From positions 1 to 20,184 of the forward strand of contig JBJHCR010000087.1 in NCBI GenBank assembly GCA_050486105.1: 20,184 bases of DNA, in the 5' to 3' direction. The notes below the pieces were generated by a model. It searched no databases, was not told where the DNA came from, and worked only from the letters and a program-made list of their open reading frames with translations. Source of the stretch: JAEXNA01 sp050486105. Its GTDB lineage: Bacteria > Vulcanimicrobiota > Xenobia > Xenobiales > JADMJV01. Positions 1 to 7,536 of this stretch are shown here, piece by piece. Positions within the stretch are counted from its first letter, which is position 1; every line of letters starts with the position of its first letter. The translations under genes were made by a program, and so were the position numbers.

Positions 1-194
1 CACCAAAAGCAACCGCCGGCTAGAATAGCTTTCTTGAGTTTGTGGGATTGAGACATGTCCTCTGTCCTATCTTCAGTGCTCTGGGTTGAGTTGGCAAGCT
101 CGGACCGCTGAGGGTGAGCATTGCCGGATCTTAAAGCCAGCGAAACGATCACCAAAGCAGTTCCTATCAGCGCAGCAAATGCCATGTATCGCAT
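1..194 (-). CDS. msrA: Peptide methionine sulfoxide reductase MsrA, exported form, N-terminal part only
   Basis: MsrA reduces methionine-S-sulfoxide in oxidised proteins. Only the first 64 codons lie in the window; the gene continues off the left edge. Residues 53-64 read KKAILAGGCFW, the family's N-terminal strand and catalytic loop, with the nucleophilic cysteine in GCFW. Ahead of it is an in-frame leader: MRYM, then a hydrophobic stretch (about residues 5-21), then LRSGNA and a polar linker. It looks like a signal peptide or membrane anchor, so the enzyme probably repairs proteins outside the cytoplasm. The start is chosen because AGGAGA (205-210) precedes it by 10 bases and because it explains the leader. 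A cytosolic alternative is the internal ATG at 56, preceded by AGAGG. The family call is firm; export is inferred from the leader. The gene is divergent from the rRNA methyltransferase, with an 82 bp gap in which I see no convincing promoter. Confidence 0.88.
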   Translation of the reverse strand, partial: MRYMAFAALIGTALVIVSLALRSGNAHPQRSELANSTQSTEDRTEDMSQSHKLKKAILAGGCFW

Positions 195-276
195 GGGTCG
201 TCGTTCTCCTACACCTTTTGAGGACATTCAACCCAAAGACGGAGGATCCGTTTCCGACAGCGAACAAAGCTCCGCC

Positions 277-1275
277 ATGAGCACCCTGTCCCAACCAGAC
301 CCCCTTTTGCTGAGAGCTTATGAACTCCTGGAGAAACACCTGCCCAAGCAGACCACCACCCTGTGGCTCAAGCCTCCGTCGGAGATCCCCCCAAGAGCCT
401 CTACTGACGATCGTTTTTGGCAACCCTGGTACCCCGAACATCACCGACTCAAAGACGGAGGATGGAAACCGCTAGACTCGGAAGAGCAGAAGTGGGAGAG
501 CATAGCTCTTTTTGCCGGCAAGCAGAAGGAAGAGACCCTGGGACTTGCTGCCTGGGCTCTGTCTCATCTCACCGCGGTTGGCCAATTGGCTTTGGTCGTG
601 CCAAACGAGTACGGTGGCCGCTCATTCTTGAGCGCGCTTGCGCCCCTAGGTCCGCCCTTACGCACTGAAGTGGGTCGAAAGTCTCGCCTTTTTATTCTGC
701 CTAGCCCAGAAGCGGCCCGGTCCCCTGTCTCCCTCTACGAGCCGGTGCGGACGGACAGTGGTCACTTTAGCTGCCCGGGCCTTTTCAGTTGGTCCCATCC
801 TGACCGGGGCTCCGAAATCTTGGCCACAACTCTCTCGAAGTTCAAGGTTAAGGGTCCGGTAGCCGACTTGGGAGCCGGCTGGGGCTATCTGGCGACCGGA
901 CTCCCGGCAGACCTGCCCATCACCCTTTTCGAAGCCGATAGCCGCGGCCTGGAGTGCTGCCGTCTCAACCTTCCCGACCGTGCCCTCGAAACGGTCTGGT
1001 GCGATCTCACGGATCTCACCACGGTGCCAAAAACCTTTCACAACCGATTCTCCACCGCCATCACCAACCCACCGTTCCACACTGGTCGAAACAGCGAACC
1101 CGTTCTTGGGGGCGCCTTTGCCGCGAACAGCTTCAAATTGCTGAAGAAGAACGGACAGCTCTTCCTGGTTGGGAACTCTCATCTCCCCTATAAAGCGGTC
1201 TTGGAGGCCATTTTCCCAACGGTGGAGTTGCTAGCGGACAAGCACGGATACAACGTCTTCCGGGCCCGCAAATGA
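277..1275 (+). CDS. rsmC: RsmC-like 16S rRNA (guanine-N2) methyltransferase
   Basis: This is a class I S-adenosylmethionine-dependent methyltransferase of 332 residues, close to E. coli RsmC (343), which makes m2G1207 in 16S rRNA. The N-terminal half (to about residue 150) corresponds to the degenerate methyltransferase-like domain of RsmC. The C-terminal half has the SAM-binding motif ADLGAGWGYL (196-205), an acidic residue after the second strand (FEAD, 218-221) and the catalytic motif NPPFH (264-268), followed by HLPY as in RsmC. The start gives the expected length, and its beginning (MSTL...LLLR) matches the RsmC pattern. Upstream TTG/ATG codons in frame would run into the divergent msrA leader. 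No good Shine-Dalgarno precedes this ATG, which is the weak point. It overlaps the next gene by ATGA. RsmC and RlmG share this two-domain form, so the exact base modified is inferred. Confidence 0.82.
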   Translation: MSTLSQPDPLLLRAYELLEKHLPKQTTTLWLKPPSEIPPRASTDDRFWQPWYPEHHRLKDGGWKPLDSEEQKWESIALFAGKQKEETLGLAAWALSHLTAVGQLALVVPNEYGGRSFLSALAPLGPPLRTEVGRKSRLFILPSPEAARSPVSLYEPVRTDSGHFSCPGLFSWSHPDRGSEILATTLSKFKVKGPVADLGAGWGYLATGLPADLPITLFEADSRGLECCRLNLPDRALETVWCDLTDLTTVPKTFHNRFSTAITNPPFHTGRNSEPVLGGAFAANSFKLLKKNGQLFLVGNSHLPYKAVLEAIFPTVELLADKHGYNVFRARK

Positions 1276-1979
1276 AGAAGGAACGCTTGGACAAATTGCT
1301 GTCCAACCTCGGCTACGGCAGCCGCAAGGAGGTGGCCTCTTGGGCAAAAAGCGGGCGCCTAGGACACCGAGATGGAAGGCCCCTGAGAAATCCTTCTGAA
1401 AAGGTCGAAGCCTCGGAGGTGCACTTCGACGGAGAACCTCTGGATCCCGACCACCTGTTTATCCTACTGCACAAGCCGTCCGGGGTGACCTGCAGCCACC
1501 GGGATCGCCCTCCCCTGGTCTTCGATCTGCTGCCCCCCAGATTCTCGTTTCGCAAGCCACCTTTGTCCTGTGTGGGTCGCTTGGACCGAGACACCACGGG
1601 GACTCTGCTCCTCACCGACCAGGGTCAGGTGCTCCACCGCCTGACCTCTCCGAAGGCCAAGAAAGCCAAGGTTTATCTGGTGACCACCGAATCACCCTTA
1701 GAAACGTGGCAGGTGGAGCGCCTGAGTCAAGGAGGTTGGTGCCTTCCCGACGACCCCAAACCCCTGGCCGAAACCGAGTGTCGACAACTTGGGGAGCGGG
1801 AACTCGAACTGGTCTTGACCGAGGGACGATACCACCAAGTCAAGAGGATGCTGGAAGCGGTGAACAATCAGGTTGCGACCTTGCATCGAAGAAGCTTTGC
1901 CGGACTTACGGCCGACCACCTTAGTCCCGGACACTGGCGCTATCTGTCGACCGAAGAGATCGCAGCACTCACCGATTAA
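1272..1979 (+). CDS. rsuA: RsuA-family 16S rRNA pseudouridine synthase
   Basis: This 235-residue protein has the two-domain plan and length of RsuA (231 in E. coli), which isomerises U516 of 16S rRNA to pseudouridine. An S4 RNA-binding domain occupies roughly residues 4-50 (ERLDKLLSNLGYGSRKE). The synthase domain follows, with the HKPSGVTCS strand, the catalytic motif GRLDRDTTG (102-110, nucleophile Asp105), RLTSPKA..KVYLV, and the family signature EGRYHQVKRML (184-194). The start overlaps the stop of the methyltransferase gene (ATGA), and no separate ribosome site is visible, so translation is probably coupled. RluB/RluE/RluF belong to the same superfamily, but the short length and HQVKRM motif favour RsuA. 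Confidence 0.88.
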   Translation: MKKERLDKLLSNLGYGSRKEVASWAKSGRLGHRDGRPLRNPSEKVEASEVHFDGEPLDPDHLFILLHKPSGVTCSHRDRPPLVFDLLPPRFSFRKPPLSCVGRLDRDTTGTLLLTDQGQVLHRLTSPKAKKAKVYLVTTESPLETWQVERLSQGGWCLPDDPKPLAETECRQLGERELELVLTEGRYHQVKRMLEAVNNQVATLHRRSFAGLTADHLSPGHWRYLSTEEIAALTD

Positions 1980-2091
1980 CCCACACCTGGGAGATTTTCC
2001 GAGGGTTCTGCTGAAGCAAGCTTTAGATTAGCCGCCTCTGGGCCCAGGCCAAGGTCCCAAGAAGGAAGAATTCCCCGACAAAGACGACCAA

Positions 2092-3654
2092 ATGAGCATG
2101 CCAGACTCCACCAACAGCAAATCGACTTCGCACCAAGGTCTGGAGACCCAAATCCTGTTCCGTTTGCTCAGTGCTCAGAATCGATGGCGCCTAATCAAAG
2201 CGACTGAGAAAGGGTGTCTTTGGTTCGCTGGGGGGTCAGTGCTGAGCAGCCTATGCATCGCACTGCTCTGGCACTGGCACCGTCTGCCAGGTCCCTGGCA
2301 GTGGTTGGCCTCCGCCGGTCGCCCCATAGAGTTGCTCTGGATGCCGGTGCTGTTCGCCCTGGGAGGCTTCATATCAGGCTGGACCACAAAGCCCTCTCTC
2401 ACCCGCATGGCCCACCTCTTGGACCGCCAAAAGGACACTGGCGAAACCCTGCTCACTGCAGCGGACTGGATTCTGAGTACCGAGCCTCGCAGTAGAGCCT
2501 CGCAAGCGGTCTTAGCCCAAGCCTGGGCTTCCCTTGAGTCAAATTTCGACTTCCGACGCGATCTAAAAAAAGCCGTCACCTTCAAACCCTGGGTCGATGT
2601 CTATTTGTTGACCTTGATTCTCCCCTTAGGACTGCTCTTCGCCCTGCTGACCCAGTCTGGTCTCCCGCCCACAGCATACCAGTTCATAGGTCAGGAGCAG
2701 GTGGAACGCTTGCACGAAGAATTGCTCCAGAGTCCGGCGCTCGCCCCTTCTGAGCAGGCCTTGGCGGAACGATTGCATGACCTCCTGCGAGACCTAGACC
2801 AAGAGAGCGGTTCCCTGGAGCGCGAAACCATAGAGAGCTTGCTCAAGGCTGCAGAATCCCAAAAGAGCCTCGATCAGGCTTCACGCCGCCTTTTGGAAAC
2901 CTTAGCCGAACGGGCGGCTTCAGGCATAGAGATCAGTCAGCAAGATCTCGATGCCCTCAAGTCGATCTCCGAACGCCAGCCCCAGCTGAGCGAACTCGTC
3001 GAAGAAGCCCTGCAAGACTGGCAGTCCGGCCGGGCTGAAGAGGCCGCCAAGAAGCTGCAACAAGCTCAAGAAAGCGCCGGGCAAAGCGCTCGAGCGACCA
3101 GAGAAGCGGCCGGAAGGGTGTCCGAAGCCTGGCAGTCCGAACAAGGCGAGCAAGGCGCGAACCCCGACGGCCAGGGAACCCAGTATGACTCAAATCAAGG
3201 GGACGCCTTCGGGGAGCAAGGAAGCGGGAACCAAAGCGGGCCAGGGGCAGGTTCAGACAATGGCGATGAAGAGGGGGAAGGAAGCGCTGATTTCGGAATG
3301 GGAACGACCGATCGAGATGAAGGGGAGGAGGGAGGAACGCTGGGTCAGCAATCCTTGCGTCGCTCGAATCGGACGTCGGACTGGGAAGAAGAGTTCCGAA
3401 ACCTCCACCCTCCTGATAGGCGTGAGCAGGACACCTCCCAAACCCGAGTTCAAGGCGAGATAGATGAAAGCGGGAGAACTCGCTCCACCCCACAGACCGG
3501 CTTGGGAGGGGCTCAAGTCGCTCCTGAATCCGCCCTCTCCGGAGGAATCCTAGAGTATCGCCAGGCCACCGAGAACGCCCTACTGCGAGAGGAGTTGCCT
3601 CCAGAGCATGCCGACGCGGTGAGGAGATACTTTGAGAATCTCGACCAGCGCTAG
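2092..3654 (+). CDS. MoxR-cluster membrane protein with coiled and low-complexity regions
   Basis: I recognise this as the large membrane protein often found beside MoxR/DUF58/vWA genes; its biochemical function is unknown. Of 520 residues, three hydrophobic helices lie at about 43-62, 81-98 and 168-188. Between the last two is a cytosolic-looking segment (AHLLDRQKDTGETLLTAADW). After helix 3 comes a long charged, probably coiled-coil region (200-345), then a Gly/Glu/Gln/Asn/Asp-rich low-complexity stretch (348-417), and a conserved-looking C-terminus in which ELPPEHADAVRRYFE (501-515) is typical of these proteins. With the N-terminus inside, the large domain would be outside the membrane; this is inference. 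A second ATG (MSMP) lies two codons downstream. There are 112 bp upstream without a clear promoter, and 99 bp separate it from moxR. Confidence 0.72.
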   Translation: MSMPDSTNSKSTSHQGLETQILFRLLSAQNRWRLIKATEKGCLWFAGGSVLSSLCIALLWHWHRLPGPWQWLASAGRPIELLWMPVLFALGGFISGWTTKPSLTRMAHLLDRQKDTGETLLTAADWILSTEPRSRASQAVLAQAWASLESNFDFRRDLKKAVTFKPWVDVYLLTLILPLGLLFALLTQSGLPPTAYQFIGQEQVERLHEELLQSPALAPSEQALAERLHDLLRDLDQESGSLERETIESLLKAAESQKSLDQASRRLLETLAERAASGIEISQQDLDALKSISERQPQLSELVEEALQDWQSGRAEEAAKKLQQAQESAGQSARATREAAGRVSEAWQSEQGEQGANPDGQGTQYDSNQGDAFGEQGSGNQSGPGAGSDNGDEEGEGSADFGMGTTDRDEGEEGGTLGQQSLRRSNRTSDWEEEFRNLHPPDRREQDTSQTRVQGEIDESGRTRSTPQTGLGGAQVAPESALSGGILEYRQATENALLREELPPEHADAVRRYFENLDQR

Positions 3655-3753
3655 ATCACTTTGGTCGTTGGAGGGATCGACGGGTCGAACTTCCAGATAT
3701 CTCCGTGCAAGACAGTATAGGAAGCCGAGACGAGGAGAACGAAACGAAGGCCC

Positions 3754-4737
3754 ATGACCCAAACCGAAACCACCCAAGGCTCCGTCATTGAGCGACTCAA
3801 GGCCGAACTCGGACGGGTCATCGTGGGGCAGAGCGCGCTGATCGAGGAAGTGCTGCTGGCTCTGGTAGCCGGCGGACACGTACTGCTGGAGGGAGTGCCT
3901 GGACTGGGCAAGACCGTCCTGGTGAAAACGCTGGGAGATTGCTCCGGGCTCTCCTTTGCGCGAATTCAGTTCACACCGGACTTAATGCCGTCGGACATCA
4001 CCGGGAGCACGGTGCTCGAAGAGACGCCCGAAGGTCGGGAGTTTCGCTTCCGCCCCGGTCCGGTTTTCACCAACCTGCTTCTGGCCGACGAGATCAATCG
4101 TGCGACTCCCAAGACCCAATCGGCGCTGCTGGAAGCCATGCAAGAAACTCAGGTCACCGTGGGCGGGACCACCCACGCTCTGCCCCATCCTTTTCTGGTT
4201 CTGGCCACCCAAAACCCCATTGAAATGGAAGGGACCTACCCTCTTCCAGAGGCCCAAACCGACCGCTTTCTTATGAAGCTATCGGTTATTCGCCCTCCTA
4301 TACCCGACCTGGCCGAGATTCTCAAACGCACGACCGGGTCTCAGGCCGCTGCAGCGAACCCTGTGACCTCACCCGAAGAGATCTTGGATTTGCAGGCCTG
4401 CGCTCGAGACGTTTTGGTGGCTCAACCGCTCTTTGAATACGTGGCCCGCCTGATCGCCGCCACCCATCCTGATGAAGAGTCCTGTCCGGAAAACTGCCGC
4501 AAAAAAATCGAGTTTGGAGCCAGTCCCAGGGGAGGGCAGGCCCTGGTGCGCCTGGCTCGTGCCAAAGCGCTCACCGCCGGACGCCAACACGTCGCCCTAG
4601 AGGACCTTCAGGCGCTGGCACCACCGGTCTTGCGCCACCGGATCCACCTGTCGTTCGAAGCCCAAACCAACGGAGTTACAGCGGATGAGATCGTCGACGA
4701 ATTGCTCCGGGAGGTAGTCTTCCATGAAACACTCTAG
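3754..4737 (+). CDS. MoxR-family AAA+ ATPase
   Basis: This is a cytosolic AAA+ ATPase of 327 residues, the usual MoxR size. Visible motifs are Walker A GVPGLGKT (47-54), Walker B LLLADE followed by INRA (108-116), sensor 1 ATQNP (151-155), the arginine finger region QTDRF (168-172) and sensor 2 GASPRGG (255-261). The stretch ALLEAMQETQVTVGG is highly typical of the family. MoxR proteins act as chaperones that load cofactors or remodel complexes, usually with vWA-domain partners encoded nearby; here three vWA/MIDAS proteins and a DUF58 protein follow. GAAGG lies just before the ATG, with GAGGAG further upstream. Its 3' end overlaps the next gene by 14 bases. The MoxR subfamily cannot be assigned without a tree. 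Confidence 0.95.
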   Translation: MTQTETTQGSVIERLKAELGRVIVGQSALIEEVLLALVAGGHVLLEGVPGLGKTVLVKTLGDCSGLSFARIQFTPDLMPSDITGSTVLEETPEGREFRFRPGPVFTNLLLADEINRATPKTQSALLEAMQETQVTVGGTTHALPHPFLVLATQNPIEMEGTYPLPEAQTDRFLMKLSVIRPPIPDLAEILKRTTGSQAAAANPVTSPEEILDLQACARDVLVAQPLFEYVARLIAATHPDEESCPENCRKKIEFGASPRGGQALVRLARAKALTAGRQHVALEDLQALAPPVLRHRIHLSFEAQTNGVTADEIVDELLREVVFHETL

Positions 4738-6604
4738 CCGATCAACTCTCATCTGGGGCTTGCTCGCCTTGCTTCTGATGCCGTCTTGCTTACTCGCCCA
4801 GACAGTTGGGACGCAGCCAGGTGTTGAGCCTGCCGACCGTTCGTTGAGCCTACTTTATCCTGGCGGGCGCATTTATAAGTACGATCAGCCGTACCCCTTG
4901 GTGTTCGAGTTCTCGAACACCCAAAGTCTACCTAGAGATTTCGAATTCGAGTGGTCCAGTCGCTCACCGGTGCCCCCAGCTTGGAGGCGCTTCACTCTAG
5001 GCCCCGGGGAAAAGCGACGCCTGTCGGTGGTCTTCGCATCTCGAGGGGTCTCCGGCCTCTATTCCGCGACCCTCAACGGGAGAGACGTGCCTTTGGAGGT
5101 GACCTCAGGGGGACACCAACCCGTGGTCGGTATTCTGGCCCCCACCCACGAAGGGTTCGACTATCTGCGGAGTTTGGCCATCCTGCCGGAGACCACCTAC
5201 CTTCACGACTCGAATGAGACGGTGATCACTAAAAGCGCACTTACGAGCATCTCGCGGCTCGATGCCCAGGTGCTGCCAGAAACTTGGGGCACCCTGGCCC
5301 ACCTGGACGTGATCGTAGCCTACGATCTCATGAATCTTGGCTTGAATCGAAAGCAGCTTGAAGCCCTACTGCAGTGGACCCAATGGAAGGGGCATTTGGT
5401 TCTCGTGAGCAACGGACTGCCCGATGAGTTCAAGGGCACTCCTTTTGAAGACTGGCTCCCCCTAGAACCGAAAGGCCTGGACACCAGCAACAACCTATCC
5501 CAGGTCATAGGAGACCTGCGCCCGGGAGCAGAGGTTCAGCAGAGTTTTCACGGAAAGGAACTCTTGACTTCCGTTCCAGTGGTCAACGGTCGACTCTTTC
5601 TCATCACCGCCCCTCTCACCGAAATGGCCCCTCTCACTCAAACCGAGGCCGAACAACTGTGGGAGCAGGTTGTCACTGATCTGGCCAAACCGAACGACTT
5701 GGTCGTTCAAGCGACCAACAGTCACCTGATCGAGAGTATGCCGGAACTCCCCAAACTGCAACCGGGATACGTAGCCCTCTTGATCTTGGTCTATGCCTTG
5801 ATCGTCGGGCCCATCAACTTGAGCTATCTGCGCAAGAAAGATCTCATGCTCTGGTCCTTCGTGACCATTCCAGCCATAGCGGTGGCCTTTGCCGCTTCGA
5901 TCTACATATTGAGTTTGCTGAACCGCTCGTCGGTCCCGGTGCTGCGAGAGGTCGGGGTTCTAAGTCTCAAGAACGGCGAACTCGTTGGGGCTGCCGCCAG
6001 CGAAATTCTGCTCTTCAGCCCCTCCAATCGAACCTACACCCTGATGGCGAATCCCAGCGCCTTCTTTGGAGAGTTCACTTATCGACAACGCGGAGGTCGA
6101 ATCGAACTCTACACACTTTCCCCCGGCGGAGGCCTAGAGACAGATATAAATCTGAGCACTTGGGACCTTGCCGCCTTTGAATCCCGGGCGCTCAAGGCTT
6201 TGGACAAACCGATATCGGTGACCTATGACCCGGAGGGAATGGCGACCATAGTTAGCTCTTTGGCTACCGAAACGGATCAGGCGGCACTGTGGCTTCCCGA
6301 TCTGGGCACCTCTAAGCCGTTCACCCTCAAAGTCGGGGAAAACCTGATCCCTCTGGAGTTTTCCCCGCTTCTTGGACAGAGCCATTTCCTCTGCTCGGAA
6401 TGGCTGGTCGATGATCCTCCGGGTCGTGAGAGAATGCTGAACCAGTTGAATTACGGGTCCAATATGCGCAGTTCAGATTTGGGATATCTTCTGCTTTGGA
6501 CCTCAGAGCTTCCCACGGCGCTCGAGACCGAACCTGAAGCGAGTCGTCGTTCAGACACCTTGATTCTGATCGCCTTCAAAGTCCCAGCGAAGGATTCCAA
6601 ATGA
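4724..6604 (+). CDS. Signal-peptide membrane protein with GATase-like domain (MoxR cluster)
   Basis: The 626-residue product begins with a signal peptide (basic start, hydrophobic 9-24, then LLAQT). An extracytoplasmic beta-rich domain follows, then a region resembling the class I glutamine-amidotransferase fold (about 134-250: VGILAP..., AHLDVIVAYD, WKGHLVLVSNG, then GTPFEDWLPLE). No cysteine sits at the usual nucleophile position, so no amidotransferase activity is expected. Two adjacent membrane helices (about 348-367 and 375-398) contain the VGPINLSYLRKK turn found in this kind of MoxR-cluster protein. The remaining about 225 residues should again be outside the membrane. A good ribosome site (GGGAGG, 9 bases upstream) lies inside the end of moxR and fixes the start. 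It could be a sensor or scaffold partner of the MoxR complex or of the ABC transporter that follows; function is unproven. Confidence 0.78.
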   Translation: MKHSSRSTLIWGLLALLLMPSCLLAQTVGTQPGVEPADRSLSLLYPGGRIYKYDQPYPLVFEFSNTQSLPRDFEFEWSSRSPVPPAWRRFTLGPGEKRRLSVVFASRGVSGLYSATLNGRDVPLEVTSGGHQPVVGILAPTHEGFDYLRSLAILPETTYLHDSNETVITKSALTSISRLDAQVLPETWGTLAHLDVIVAYDLMNLGLNRKQLEALLQWTQWKGHLVLVSNGLPDEFKGTPFEDWLPLEPKGLDTSNNLSQVIGDLRPGAEVQQSFHGKELLTSVPVVNGRLFLITAPLTEMAPLTQTEAEQLWEQVVTDLAKPNDLVVQATNSHLIESMPELPKLQPGYVALLILVYALIVGPINLSYLRKKDLMLWSFVTIPAIAVAFAASIYILSLLNRSSVPVLREVGVLSLKNGELVGAAASEILLFSPSNRTYTLMANPSAFFGEFTYRQRGGRIELYTLSPGGGLETDINLSTWDLAAFESRALKALDKPISVTYDPEGMATIVSSLATETDQAALWLPDLGTSKPFTLKVGENLIPLEFSPLLGQSHFLCSEWLVDDPPGRERMLNQLNYGSNMRSSDLGYLLLWTSELPTALETEPEASRRSDTLILIAFKVPAKDSK

Positions 6605-7536
6605 TCAAATGCCAGGGCCTGTGCAAAAGCTACGGTGAGTTCACCGCTCTTGAAGACCTCAACCTCCAAATCAGCCAGGGAGACACCTTCGGCTTTATCG
6701 GTCCAAACGGCGCGGGCAAGACCACCACCATCAGAATCCTCTCGACACTGTTGGAGCCCACCTCGGGCGTTGCCACTATCGACGGTCACTCCGTCACCGC
6801 CAAGCCCCAAGAGATCCGACGTATGCTGGGTTACATGCCGGACAGCTTCGGAGTCTACGACGGCATCAAAGTCTGGGAATACCTCGACTTTTTCGCCGGG
6901 GCCTATCGATTGGAGCGAACCGCTCGTCCGGCCATTATCGCCGACGTCCTAGAACTGACCGATCTGGGCATGAAGCGCGACGCTTTTGTCGAGGCCCTGT
7001 CAACCGGAATGCGGCAGCGGTTATGCCTAGCAAAAACTCTTCTTCACGACCCCAAAGTGCTGATTCTTGACGAACCGGCCTCCGGTTTAGACCCCAGGGC
7101 CCGGATCGAGATGAGAGAGTTGCTCAAGGAGCTCACTCGAATGGGCAAGACCATCATGATTTCGAGCCACATCCTCCCGGAGCTTGCCGATTTCTGTAAT
7201 AGGGTGGGTATCTTGGAGGCCGGCCGTCTGGTGGCCGCCGGAAGCATAGATGAGATTATGGGTACCCTGCAAAGTGAACGCAGGATCACGGTGAAACTTC
7301 TGCGCAACGGCGCCTCTGCCGCAGAATGGTTGGAGTCGGAAGACAGTGTTAGCGACCTTGATCTCTCGGAGGGAACCCCCGCCAAGATCCGCTTCGCCTT
7401 CTCCGGGGACCTCGACGCCTTGGCTCTATTCGCCACTCGGCTGGCCACGGCAGAATACGGATTGATCGGATTGGAAGAGGAGAAAACCAACCTGGAAGAC
7501 CTGTTCCTAAGGGTCACCAAGGGGGAGGTACGGTGA
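6601..7536 (+). CDS. ABC transporter ATP-binding protein (ABC-2 type)
   Basis: This 311-residue nucleotide-binding subunit would power the permease encoded immediately downstream. Motifs seen are Walker A GPNGAGKT (34-41), a degenerate Q-loop (GYMPDSFGVYD, with Asp where Gln is usual, as is common in ABC-2 exporters), signature LSTGMRQRL (133-141), Walker B VLILDEPASGLDP (153-165) and the switch histidine in SSHILPEL (His190). Residues from about 225 form the accessory C-terminal domain of CcmA/GldA-type ATPases. The ATG overlaps the previous stop (ATGA), and GAAGGA sits 7 bases upstream. The transported substrate cannot be told from the sequence; export rather than import is expected from the subfamily. 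Confidence 0.95.
   Translation: MIKCQGLCKSYGEFTALEDLNLQISQGDTFGFIGPNGAGKTTTIRILSTLLEPTSGVATIDGHSVTAKPQEIRRMLGYMPDSFGVYDGIKVWEYLDFFAGAYRLERTARPAIIADVLELTDLGMKRDAFVEALSTGMRQRLCLAKTLLHDPKVLILDEPASGLDPRARIEMRELLKELTRMGKTIMISSHILPELADFCNRVGILEAGRLVAAGSIDEIMGTLQSERRITVKLLRNGASAAEWLESEDSVSDLDLSEGTPAKIRFAFSGDLDALALFATRLATAEYGLIGLEEEKTNLEDLFLRVTKGEVR

Noticed and set aside
121..276. In-frame N-terminal extension of the RsmC-like gene from a TTG at 121 or ATGs at 184/193.
   Set aside because: It would overlap the divergent msrA leader, which has its own ribosome site. The extra 52 residues have no counterpart in RsmC, and the ATG at 277 gives the family length.
658..1182. 174-codon antisense frame within the RsmC-like gene.
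   Set aside because: It covers the conserved SAM-binding and NPPFH region on the other strand; no recognisable protein features.
1980..2091. Search for a promoter and terminator between rsuA and the MoxR cluster.
   Set aside because: Only a weak TAGATT -10-like sequence without a matching -35, and no hairpin with a U-run, so neither is called.
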